Shown here: piece after piece, positions 30,301 to 38,483 of the stretch
Layout of the letters: each line of letters opens with the position of its first letter
How positions within the stretch are numbered: position 1 is the stretch's first letter
From: Roseibium polysiphoniae
GTDB lineage: Bacteria > Pseudomonadota > Alphaproteobacteria > Rhizobiales > Stappiaceae
NCBI RefSeq assembly: GCF_014842925.1
Contig: NZ_JACYXJ010000001.1
Location: 705,486 to 769,485, forward strand
Length of the DNA stretch: 64,000 nucleotides
Reading direction: 5' to 3'
The notes under the pieces: model-generated
Databases searched by the model: none
What the model was told of the DNA's origin: nothing
What the model saw: only the letters and a program-made list of their open reading frames with translations
Position numbers and translations under genes: made by a program

Positions 30301-32442
30301 CTACTGCGTCGCTGTGACTCGGGCTCCGAGGCGCTCAGGGATCTTGTTCGGATTCGTCACCGCAAGGCCGAGCAACTCGGTCATGGGCACCGGTGCCGCC
30401 GGCGTCAGGTCGATGGCTAATTCGTCGGGATCTGCGAGAAATTTCCGGACTGCTGCAATCAGGTCAGCGCCGAATTGAGTGTCCGACAAGGCCCCGAGCT
30501 CACCGCGTAGTGTCTCGACCAGACCTTCGGCAAGCTGTTCTTCTGAAAGGCTGTTTTTCGCTGCCTCATCAGAAATGAAAGCGGCGACCAAGTCCGCGCT
30601 TTCGAGCCTCAGATGTCCCGACTTGAACGTCGCCGAGGCAAGAGCGATCTGGGCAAGCTCAGGCCTTGTGAAAAGGGCCGGCGGAACATTGCCGAGCACA
30701 AGCGATAAAGACGCCTCTCCGCCGTCGAGCAGCTGCAGGGATATGTTCCTTAGAAGGAGGTCCTTTGTATCCGGATTCCAGGCAAAGGAGAGGGCATGAT
30801 TGATCTCGACTTCGCTGACGTTGAGCTTTTCCAGCATGGTTTCAAGCGCGGAATTGTCCAAAAGACTTGTCGGCATGCCGATGCCATCGACGATCAAGGA
30901 AGTTCTGGTCGGTATGTTCGAGACAAATCCGCCCTGTAGGAGTTCCAGAAGATCCAGTTGAAACCAGGTGCTGCCTGTTGAGCCTGACGGATCGGACGAG
31001 GCAGATCCGATGTTCAGGTCGAGATCGCTCAGCAGAATTTTTCCGACGGTGGGAAGCGCTTCCCGGATCTGGCTCGGGGTCGGCTCAGCGACATCTTCGA
31101 GAGCCAGCAGTGCGGCGAAGGGCGGAAAAGCCAGCCGGCTTAACCCTGCGTGTGCGACATAGGCGCTGCCTCCGTCCACCACTTCGATGTCCACGCCATC
31201 CACGGAGAGCTCCCGTGCGCCCGTACCGCTTAGCTCACGGGCAAGGATACGGCGGATCGATCCCTTGCCATCTTCGGCCTCCACCTCGAGTTCATCGATC
31301 TGGAAACGGCCAAGAGAGATGACGCCGATGGCTTCCATTGCCGCGGCGGCGAGGTCACGTTCTGCCACTGGCTCGCCGGCGGCCTCCTGGTCCAGAAGCG
31401 GGAAGAATGAAAGTGGTTCCAGGCTGAGAAGATCTATGTCCTCGATCAGGACATTGCCGATGGTGCCCGAGACGTCATCTGTCGAAAATTCGATGCTAGA
31501 CAATTCCTCGCGGTCGAGCAGAACTGTTCGGTCGGCGTCCACAGGTCCGCCCAAGAGCGCGATAAGGGGGACCATGTCGAGACCGCGCAAAACAAAGTCA
31601 TGAACAGTCAGGTCCATATTGGTGAGCGGAGACTGGACTTGGTCCGGCGTGATCTCCTCGATTGTGCGAATTTTCCCGACGGTCTGCTCCGCGATGCGTC
31701 CGTCTTCAAGGGCGATCAAGACGATGTCTTCATAGAGCGCCGAACTCATTGCACCTGTATCAAAGCGGCTTGTTGCTGTGGCCTGTGTCGCGAAGGCGCG
31801 TGCGATCTTCACGTCGCGCAGTGCGGTCAGATAGGAAAGAACAAGTGCCGACGGGCCTGGCGCAGACTGCGCATCTGGCAGGGAAACGGGCAGAGAAAGG
31901 CCTTCCATCAGGAGATCTTCATAGCTGATCTCAATGGTGCTGCCAGTGTTCGTTGGCACGGCAGTATCTTCAGCGCTGTCTGGTTGTTCTGGCACGAGCG
32001 CGATGGAAATATCCAGTGATCCGGGGACCTCGATTGCGCCCGCATGCACCTTGCCGTCCATCAGGCGAAGGCCATCAAAATCGATCTTATCGAAGCGGAG
32101 ACTCAATTTCAGATCACCTGCACCGAAGAAGCCGTCGCTTGGAAGCTCATAGCTCAGCACACCGTCTTTGATGACTGCTGAGCGGTTTCGTTCGCCGGGC
32201 AGGATGGCCGAATAGCTTGCGGAAAACGCATCGCTGGCATCAAGATCTGCGAACCATCCGGTCAACAGGCCCGTGGCTGCATTGGACGCGGTTTCGGCCG
32301 ACGTTGCCTGAGCTGGCGCCTCAGCCTCCTTGCCCGTTTGAGCCGAAACGGGCGATGCACTGATCATGATTACCAGTGTCATACCCACAGCGGCGAGCCT
32401 GCCAATTAGATTTGGCCGCAAGTCTTGGGTTGGCTTGATCAT
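30301..32442 (-). CDS. secreted protein of unknown function, paralogue of next gene
   Basis: A 713-residue protein with a signal peptide (hydrophobic 15-31, cut near VSA-QTG). I do not recognise the family. It is rich in Asp, Ser, Leu and Glu, with recurring short blocks like LLSDLDLNIGSA and VLIEDIDLLSLEPL that suggest a repetitive beta structure. Its last 45 residues (FLADPDELAIDLTPAAPVPM, then a short gap and IPERLG) match the tail of the 395-residue product of the adjacent upstream gene (FLQSPETLKVTASPSAPVPV, LPQVLG). The two are therefore paralogues of different length. Location is probably periplasm or outer surface. Confidence 0.7.
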   Translation of the reverse strand: MIKPTQDLRPNLIGRLAAVGMTLVIMISASPVSAQTGKEAEAPAQATSAETASNAATGLLTGWFADLDASDAFSASYSAILPGERNRSAVIKDGVLSYELPSDGFFGAGDLKLSLRFDKIDFDGLRLMDGKVHAGAIEVPGSLDISIALVPEQPDSAEDTAVPTNTGSTIEISYEDLLMEGLSLPVSLPDAQSAPGPSALVLSYLTALRDVKIARAFATQATATSRFDTGAMSSALYEDIVLIALEDGRIAEQTVGKIRTIEEITPDQVQSPLTNMDLTVHDFVLRGLDMVPLIALLGGPVDADRTVLLDREELSSIEFSTDDVSGTIGNVLIEDIDLLSLEPLSFFPLLDQEAAGEPVAERDLAAAAMEAIGVISLGRFQIDELEVEAEDGKGSIRRILARELSGTGARELSVDGVDIEVVDGGSAYVAHAGLSRLAFPPFAALLALEDVAEPTPSQIREALPTVGKILLSDLDLNIGSASSDPSGSTGSTWFQLDLLELLQGGFVSNIPTRTSLIVDGIGMPTSLLDNSALETMLEKLNVSEVEINHALSFAWNPDTKDLLLRNISLQLLDGGEASLSLVLGNVPPALFTRPELAQIALASATFKSGHLRLESADLVAAFISDEAAKNSLSEEQLAEGLVETLRGELGALSDTQFGADLIAAVRKFLADPDELAIDLTPAAPVPMTELLGLAVTNPNKIPERLGARVTATQ

Positions 32443-32460
32443 GACGTCCTCCCGGTCAGT

Positions 32461-32480
32461 AAAAAGCCCGGCCGTGCTGA
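32461..32480 (-). terminator. minus-strand terminator between the two paralogues
   Basis: Read on the minus strand, AAGCCCGG and CCGGGCTT pair across a 9-nt loop (outer arm up to 32488) and run into TTTTT. It separates the gene ending at 32506 from the one starting at 32442, so the paralogues may be transcribed apart or with attenuation. Confidence 0.75.
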
Positions 32481-32505
32481 CCGGGCTTCCTTGTTTTTAT
32501 TGCCG

Positions 32506-33693
32506 TTAGTTGTCTTCGTTGGCAGCTATGTCAATTCCAAGGACCTGCGGCAGGGTATGCGGTGCCATCATGACGGTTCCCATGAGCTGAGCAACCGGAA
32601 CAGGTGCTGACGGGGATGCCGTGACTTTCAAGGTCTCGGGGCTTTGAAGAAAGCTTCCGAGCGCTGCTGAAACCTTGTTCTGAAACTCGGGGTTCTGAAG
32701 CATCGACAACATCATGGGCAGGCCGCCTTCAAGCTGAGCGACCATCTCGGATCGTTCCATGCCGGCCTCGTTGGCCTGCCGGTCGAGAACGCGTTCGACA
32801 ATGCTGTCGTTGTCGAGCTTCAGTGAAATGGTTTCGACGGTCACACCCTGGATCAAACCAAGAGCATCCTCTGGCTCGCCCTGTGTCTCGTTCAACTTGT
32901 TGACCAGGTCGCGGGTGACGCCGCCCAATTTCAAGTCGATCTGAAAGGTGCCAGCGTCCTCGCCGGTCAACTTGAGGTTCTCCACGATGACGGTGGCTGC
33001 ATCGGGGTCCCATTTACCCGCCCCTTCGATGTCGACCGTGATTTTCTCATAGCCGAGGTCGGCCATTGTCTCACTGGCGTCGTCGTCGATGGTTTCGGCG
33101 TCAAGGACCAGGCCCTTGATGTTGAAACGCGAGGCGGTCGGCAGATCGCCGTCCATGGCATCGATCGCAATGAAAATACGTTCAACGGTCGCCTGGTTGT
33201 CCTCGTCGTCCGTGACCGTTGCATCCAGGATCTCGACCTCTCCGTAGGACGGAGCGATCGGCGGAACATCGTCCGATCCGGCCATTTCTGCCGCTGAAGG
33301 CAGAACCATGTCGGTTGAGGAAAAGGAGGCAACATGGAGAGAGCCATCCGACGCTTCCATCGTCAGATCCGACAGAGCCAGCGCATCAACCTTGGTCCGG
33401 CCGCCTGCAAGCTGGACGGCGCCGGTCAGGTCAATCTTGCCGATTGAGGCGGACATGTCCGAGTCGGCTTCATCCTTGAGCTGGATATCCAGGATGGAGA
33501 CCGTGTCGCCGCTTTCTTCAACAGAAGAGTAGCTTTCAACCGTGCGGCCTTCGGCTTCCAGGAGTTCCAGGAATGCATCTGCGGTTTGGTTGCCGCTTGG
33601 TGTGAAAGCTTCTGCAGAAAATGCAAGCGCCATAGCTCCGAGCCAGACACCGGCGGTGAGCGTGGAGCGTGAGCTGTGAATTGGGCGTTTCAT
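32506..33693 (-). CDS. secreted protein of unknown function, shorter paralogue
   Basis: A 395-residue protein with a signal peptide (residues about 12-28, cut near SAEA-FTP). The family is not recognised. It has many Asp/Glu/Ser residues and repeated blocks such as KIDLTGAVQLAGGRTKVDALALSDLTM and EVEILDATVTDDEDNQATVERIFI, plus a helical stretch (RSEMVAQLEGGLPMMLSMLQN) before the shared FLQSPETLKVTASPSAPVPV tail. Encoded just upstream of its longer paralogue in the same direction. Confidence 0.72.
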   Translation of the reverse strand: MKRPIHSSRSTLTAGVWLGAMALAFSAEAFTPSGNQTADAFLELLEAEGRTVESYSSVEESGDTVSILDIQLKDEADSDMSASIGKIDLTGAVQLAGGRTKVDALALSDLTMEASDGSLHVASFSSTDMVLPSAAEMAGSDDVPPIAPSYGEVEILDATVTDDEDNQATVERIFIAIDAMDGDLPTASRFNIKGLVLDAETIDDDASETMADLGYEKITVDIEGAGKWDPDAATVIVENLKLTGEDAGTFQIDLKLGGVTRDLVNKLNETQGEPEDALGLIQGVTVETISLKLDNDSIVERVLDRQANEAGMERSEMVAQLEGGLPMMLSMLQNPEFQNKVSAALGSFLQSPETLKVTASPSAPVPVAQLMGTVMMAPHTLPQVLGIDIAANEDN

Positions 33694-33816
33694 GTAAATC
33701 TCCGGATCATATTGCGGTCTGGATCCCTGCCGCAGGCACGATGAGCCAGAGCTCGTTGCGACGCAAGGAGAGATGATGGGGCTGCCTGATTTCGCGACAG
33801 GACAGGCAGGTGGAAC

Positions 33817-34713
33817 TTAGGCTGCTTTCTCAGGAAATTCTGAAATAGCGCGTTGAATGTCGTCTGCCGTTGGCAGGCTCGCTTCATTGCCAAGATGCTG
33901 GATCGAGTGGGTCGATGCACCACGGGCAAATCGGAAGTGGTCACTCCATCCGGCCTCAGGGTTTCGCAGATAGGATGTAATATAGGCACCGTGAAAAATG
34001 TCGCCCGCCCCATTGGAATCAATGACTTTGCCGACAGGAACATCAAGCGCGGGCAAAATTGTGTCCGGGCCATCGCCCTCATACCAGACAGTGCCATGTT
34101 CGCCGAGTGTAACTGCCCCGATCGGGCAGCCCTTCGAGCGAAGATAGTTCAGGGTTTCGCCGGTGGATTTGCCCAGTTGCTGGCAAAATCGTTCAGAGAC
34201 GACAGCTGCGTCAATGAATTCAAGCAGTTCGTCGGTATTGCTCCGCACGGCGCCGCCATCCAGAGAGGTCAGCTTTCCCGCCTCGCGGCACGCCTTGGCA
34301 TAGTGGAGCGCTGCATCGGGCATATGGCCGTCCAGGTGAAGCGCGCGCAGGTCCGTGATAGTCAAGGGCGGGAAAGGGTGAAGATACTCATCATCGCGGC
34401 ACCGGACGATGGCGCGTTTGCCGCCTTTGGGCATGATGAAGGACAGCGAAGATTCCTTGACCTTCCGGCTGTGGACCGTGATGCCGTATTGCATCGCCAT
34501 GTCGCGGAACATGCGGCCAAGCCAATCGTCGGCGACAGAGCACATGAGCTCAGGCTTGCCGCCCAGCTTGGCGCAGCAAAACGCTGCCGTCACCGCGTTG
34601 CCGCCGAAGCTGACCGCATAGTCGCGCGCAATTGCCTTTTCATCTCCGGTCGGGAGGCAGTCGGCGAGAAAGGTTACGTCAATATAGGCCTGACCGATGA
34701 AAAGTGCCTGCAT
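33817..34713 (-). CDS. PfkB-family carbohydrate kinase
   Basis: A 298-residue ribokinase-like enzyme. The N-terminal family signature is SFGGNAVTAAFCCAKLGGKPELMCSVADDWLG; the C-terminal signature is DSNGAGDIFHGAYITSY, holding the anion hole GAGD with the catalytic Asp. It should phosphorylate a sugar or nucleoside; the substrate is not identifiable. It is monocistronic by position, divergent from the EAL gene. Confidence 0.87.
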   Translation of the reverse strand: MQALFIGQAYIDVTFLADCLPTGDEKAIARDYAVSFGGNAVTAAFCCAKLGGKPELMCSVADDWLGRMFRDMAMQYGITVHSRKVKESSLSFIMPKGGKRAIVRCRDDEYLHPFPPLTITDLRALHLDGHMPDAALHYAKACREAGKLTSLDGGAVRSNTDELLEFIDAAVVSERFCQQLGKSTGETLNYLRSKGCPIGAVTLGEHGTVWYEGDGPDTILPALDVPVGKVIDSNGAGDIFHGAYITSYLRNPEAGWSDHFRFARGASTHSIQHLGNEASLPTADDIQRAISEFPEKAA

Positions 34714-34849
34714 GAATGCCTCCTTCGTTGCCCGCTGCGCTGACCCTGAAACCTGGAGCCAGTCATCTCCCGAAGATCTATCGTCTACGGCGTCACCGAA
34801 CGCCTTGATATCGGTTAAATATGACAGGGTGTTCAGTGGTTGTTTACGC

Positions 34850-34870
34850 CTTTAGAGCATTGTTCTAAAG
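34850..34870. promoter_or_regulatory. inverted repeat upstream of the EAL gene
   Basis: CTTTAGA-N7-TCTAAAG is a perfect 7-bp inverted repeat ending 25 bp before the TTG start of the EAL gene, in the 182-bp gap between it and the PfkB gene. It could be a repressor site or a stem at the ribosome-binding region. Confidence 0.4.
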
Positions 34871-34895
34871 AGTTTGTTCACCTGCGGGGCAGTCG

Positions 34896-36515
34896 TTGTC
34901 ACAGCGTTACATCATATTTGTCAGGGCGGTCGTTATTGCGGTTGTTCTTGCGACCGCGCCGCTCTTCGCGGCCAATATGATTTTGAATCAATACGCTGAA
35001 AGTCAGGCAGAGCGTGAACTTGAGGCGATGGGCGAACGCTATATCCAGCGCGCCGACAACGCGATCAGCAGTACGGTTTCCGCACTTCAGCGCCTGGACC
35101 GTGACGATATTCAGACCTGCGATGCGGAAGATCGCGGGTTGTTGCAGTCGGTGATTTCCAGCGAAGGCTACATAGATGCCATCGGTCTTGTTGACCGGGA
35201 TGGCAAGCGCATGTGCATCGTTCCGGATATGGAACTGACAGGAGAGGCCATCCTGCCGATCCTTCAGCAGGATGGACCGCTGGTTGGCATCGGCATGCTG
35301 GACAAGTCGTTCCTGGGTGCGCGCGTCGCCGTAGTCAGTTGGGACCTGGGCAACGGCTATCGCCTTTTTGCCGAAGTGACGCCGGTTGCCATTGCCTCCG
35401 ACCCGGGACCTGAGTATCTGCGGGCCTACCGGCGTGCGGAGTTGCGGCTTGGCAACGATATTCTCTGGTTCGAGACCGGAGGCTACAATTCCGAAAGCTC
35501 AAATCCGGACAATGCCATCGTGGTCCAGGTCCGGTCCGGGCGGTATCCGCTGGAGGCAACACTGGTTGCGCCCAAGTCGGCGGCGATCCAGGTTGTTCAC
35601 GATCTGAAGATCATTGCAGCGACCGCCTGTGCTGCCTTTGCCTTGCTCTTCGTCGCTATTGGCGTCTGGTTCTCCTGGCGGCCGGAAAATGAAGCCAACG
35701 ACGACTTCATCGCCGCGATCCGCAATGGCGAGTTCATCCCTTACTACCAGCCGGTCATGGACATCGAGACCGGTAAGCTTCGCGGTTGTGAGGTTCTCAT
35801 GCGGTGGCGGCGGCCAAACGGCATGATCGTGTCACCGGGGCAGTTCATGGAATATGCCGAGAGAAACGGCCATATCTTTGACATGACGCGGCACCTGATG
35901 GAGCAGACCTGCGAGGAGGTCGGCAAGCTTCATCTGGAAAACCCGGATCTGAAGCTTTCGATCAACCTGTTCGCCGGACATTTCCGAAATCGGGATGTGG
36001 TCAACGATATCAAGTCCATCTACGAGGGGTCTGATATTTCCTTCCAGCAGATCGTGGTCGAGGTGACCGAGCGCTACCCGCTGGAGGATCTTGAGCTTGC
36101 GCGCAAGATCATCGCCGAGTTGCAGGCGCTTGGTGTTCGTGTGGCGCTTGATGATGTGGGCACCGGCCATGGCGGCATGGCCTATCTCCAGAAGCTGGGC
36201 ATTGACATCATAAAGATCGACAAGATGTTTATTGATGCGATTGGCGACGACGACAGTTCGACGACCATTGTGGATTCGATGGTCGAGCTTGCCGACAATC
36301 TGGGAATGGGCATCATCGCGGAAGGCGTCGAGCAGGAAGAGCAGATCGAAAGACTGCGTGAACTCGGTGTGACAGCGGCTCAGGGCTATTATTTCGCAGC
36401 ACCCATGCCTGCCAACCAATATCTTGAATTCGCTCTCAATCTTGAGCTTGCGGAGCGCGACGCAGCCAAAAAGGCTGCCGAAGAAGAAGCCGCAGCGGCA
36501 GGCGAGGCCGCCTAG
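34896..36515 (+). CDS. membrane c-di-GMP phosphodiesterase, CSS-motif/EAL type
   Basis: A 539-residue protein. A first membrane helix (about 7-28) is followed by a periplasmic domain with two Cys (IQTCDAEDRG and GKRMCIVPD), the layout of CSS-motif sensors, whose disulfide state tunes activity. A second membrane helix comes at about 232-252. The cytoplasmic EAL domain starts near residue 268, with the EAL Glu at 299 (here EVL), DDVGTG at 419-424 and IIAEGVEQ. All metal-binding motifs look intact, so it should degrade c-di-GMP. There is no GGDEF domain. The C-terminus is Ala/Glu-rich. The start is a TTG. Confidence 0.88.
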   Translation: MSQRYIIFVRAVVIAVVLATAPLFAANMILNQYAESQAERELEAMGERYIQRADNAISSTVSALQRLDRDDIQTCDAEDRGLLQSVISSEGYIDAIGLVDRDGKRMCIVPDMELTGEAILPILQQDGPLVGIGMLDKSFLGARVAVVSWDLGNGYRLFAEVTPVAIASDPGPEYLRAYRRAELRLGNDILWFETGGYNSESSNPDNAIVVQVRSGRYPLEATLVAPKSAAIQVVHDLKIIAATACAAFALLFVAIGVWFSWRPENEANDDFIAAIRNGEFIPYYQPVMDIETGKLRGCEVLMRWRRPNGMIVSPGQFMEYAERNGHIFDMTRHLMEQTCEEVGKLHLENPDLKLSINLFAGHFRNRDVVNDIKSIYEGSDISFQQIVVEVTERYPLEDLELARKIIAELQALGVRVALDDVGTGHGGMAYLQKLGIDIIKIDKMFIDAIGDDDSSTTIVDSMVELADNLGMGIIAEGVEQEEQIERLRELGVTAAQGYYFAAPMPANQYLEFALNLELAERDAAKKAAEEEAAAAGEAA

Positions 36516-36762
36516 AGTCGTTTTTCGCGGGGTCGCGTGAGGCGGCAGGCTCCACCAGATTGCGCTTTCATTTCCTGTCCATGTCCCTCCAGCCAGGCGA
36601 TTGATGTCGCACGGGCTTGTTTTCGCGATATCTGCCTAATTTTTAGCACTTGTCTGTACCGACCGGACGGATTATTTAAACTCGCAAGTTTACGATGAGG
36701 TCGCCGAGTGGTGGAGCGCCAAGAAGCCTGCCCAGGAGTGATCCCTGCATGATTGGTCAAAC

Positions 36763-37329
36763 ATGAACCTGCGCCAGACCCGGAAGCCGCCGACAACCAA
36801 GATCGAGATCCTTGGTGCTGCACTCGATATCGTGCGCGAGGCGGGTGCGCTCAGCTTGACCATCGACGCGGTGGCCGAACGCAGCGGCTTTTCCAAAGGA
36901 GGCGTCCTCTACAATTTTCCGACCAAGGACATTCTGGTCGTTGCCATGGTGCAGCATGTTGCGGATCGTTTCGCGGTCGATGTTGAGGAGCGGCGTCAGC
37001 TCTATCTGGATGCCGACAGCCCGACGCTGGCTGCGATGATCGATGTCACAGAGCGCTGGATCGAGAACGAACTGTCGGTCGCAAGAGCTCTGATGGTCGC
37101 AAACTTGAGCTTTCCTGGTCTTGTGGCTCCGATTCTCGAGCTCAAAAGCCGGTTGAAATCCAACATACAAACAGAAACGGCAGATTTGACAGGCGCGCTG
37201 GTGATTTGGTCCGCGCTGGAAGGACTGCAATTTTCGAATGCTCATTGTGTGGCCCTTCACACGGATGAGGAGCGTCTGGCTGTGCTGGCCGAGCTTCGTC
37301 GCCGCGTGAATGTCGAAGGCCGGCGCTGA
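36763..37329 (+). CDS. TetR-family regulator of the adjacent efflux operon
   Basis: A 188-residue repressor. The helix-turn-helix lies at about residues 28-55 (LTIDAVAERSGFSKGGVLYNFPTKDILV). The C-terminal part is ligand-binding and variable. Only 23 bp separate it from the adaptor gene of an RND pump in the same direction, so it most likely represses its own operon. The inducer is unknown. Confidence 0.88.
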   Translation: MNLRQTRKPPTTKIEILGAALDIVREAGALSLTIDAVAERSGFSKGGVLYNFPTKDILVVAMVQHVADRFAVDVEERRQLYLDADSPTLAAMIDVTERWIENELSVARALMVANLSFPGLVAPILELKSRLKSNIQTETADLTGALVIWSALEGLQFSNAHCVALHTDEERLAVLAELRRRVNVEGRR

Positions 37330-37352
37330 GCCAAAAGATTGAAAGACAGGAC

Positions 37353-38450
37353 ATGAGTGTGCTCAATCAAAGTGTTTTCTTGCGGCGTCTTGCGCCTGTG
37401 ATCATGCTTGCGGCCTTCGTCGCAGCGTGTCAGGAAGAGGGGCCGGACCAGGTCGCGGAAGCTGAGGCTGCCCTGAGTGCCCAGCCACGGCCGGCGAAGA
37501 TCTTCACCGTTTCAGACCAGGTTGGCCTTCAGTCGCGCCGCTTCACTGGCCGCGTCGAGGCGGTGCAGACGGTCGACTTGTCCTTCCAGGTTGCCGGCAA
37601 GTTGGTCGAGCTTCCGGTGCGCGAAAGCCAGGAAATCGACAATGGGGCCTTGGTCGCCAAACTTGATCCGACCGACTACGAGCGCGCGGTCCGCGAAGGA
37701 AAACTGCGGCTCAAGCAGGCCAAGCAGGATCTGGACCGGCTGGAAACGCTGCGCGACCGTTCGGTCATTTCCCAAAAGAGCTACGACGACCAGAAGAATG
37801 AACATGATCTGGCGGTCGAAGCTCTCGCCGCGGCCGAGCAGAACCTCGAATACGCCGAGATTCACGCGCCTTTCGACGGCATCATCACCCGGCGGCTGGT
37901 CGACAGCTTTACAACTGTAAGCGTTGGAACGGCCGTCGTTCGCATGCAGGACGTTTCCGAGATCCAGATCGACATCAACGTGCCCGAGGCGCTTTTCGCT
38001 AAGGTCTCTGAGGATCAGGTCGCATCACTTCATGCGGAGTTTCCTTCCATTCCGGGACAGGAATTTCCGCTGGTCTATCGCGAGCATTCCACGGAAGTGG
38101 ACACGGTGACACAGACTTACCGGATCACTCTGGCGATGGAGAGCAAGCCGGATGCGCAGATCTATCCCGGCATGACGGCGGCTGTGATCGTGAAGCTCCG
38201 GCCGGAGGGGCTGGATCTGGCAAAGAGCCTGCTGGTGCCCACGTCATCGGTTGCGGTGGACGGAGACCGGAAGGCCTATGTCTGGCGGTTTGACGAGAGC
38301 TCCAGTGCGGTCACCAAGGTGCCCGTGGAGGTCGGTGTCGTGACCGGAGACTATATTCCGGTCACGGATGGCGTCGCCAAAGGGGACAGGATCGTTTCGG
38401 CCGGCGTCGCTCAATTGAGCGAAGGCCAGACCATCCGTCCGCTTCCCTGA
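37353..38450 (+). CDS. RND efflux periplasmic adaptor (lipoprotein)
   Basis: A 365-residue membrane-fusion protein. The N-terminus ends in a lipobox (AAFVAACQEE; Cys about residue 25), so it is probably a lipoprotein. A barrel-sandwich and a coiled-coil hairpin (about 105-165, KLRLKQAKQDLDRLETLRDRSVISQKSYDDQKNEHDLAVEALAAAEQNLEYAEI) follow, then YAEIHAPFDGIITRR. It links the RND permease to an outer-membrane channel, which is not encoded here. Confidence 0.9.
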   Translation: MSVLNQSVFLRRLAPVIMLAAFVAACQEEGPDQVAEAEAALSAQPRPAKIFTVSDQVGLQSRRFTGRVEAVQTVDLSFQVAGKLVELPVRESQEIDNGALVAKLDPTDYERAVREGKLRLKQAKQDLDRLETLRDRSVISQKSYDDQKNEHDLAVEALAAAEQNLEYAEIHAPFDGIITRRLVDSFTTVSVGTAVVRMQDVSEIQIDINVPEALFAKVSEDQVASLHAEFPSIPGQEFPLVYREHSTEVDTVTQTYRITLAMESKPDAQIYPGMTAAVIVKLRPEGLDLAKSLLVPTSSVAVDGDRKAYVWRFDESSSAVTKVPVEVGVVTGDYIPVTDGVAKGDRIVSAGVAQLSEGQTIRPLP

Positions 38451-38483
38451 TCCCGCAACGACAGCCATTTCGGATAAATTCCC

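Noticed and set aside
36697..36720. GTCGCCGAGTGGTGGAGCGCC looks like a tRNA D-arm
   Set aside because: No T-arm, anticodon stem or acceptor pairing can be found nearby.
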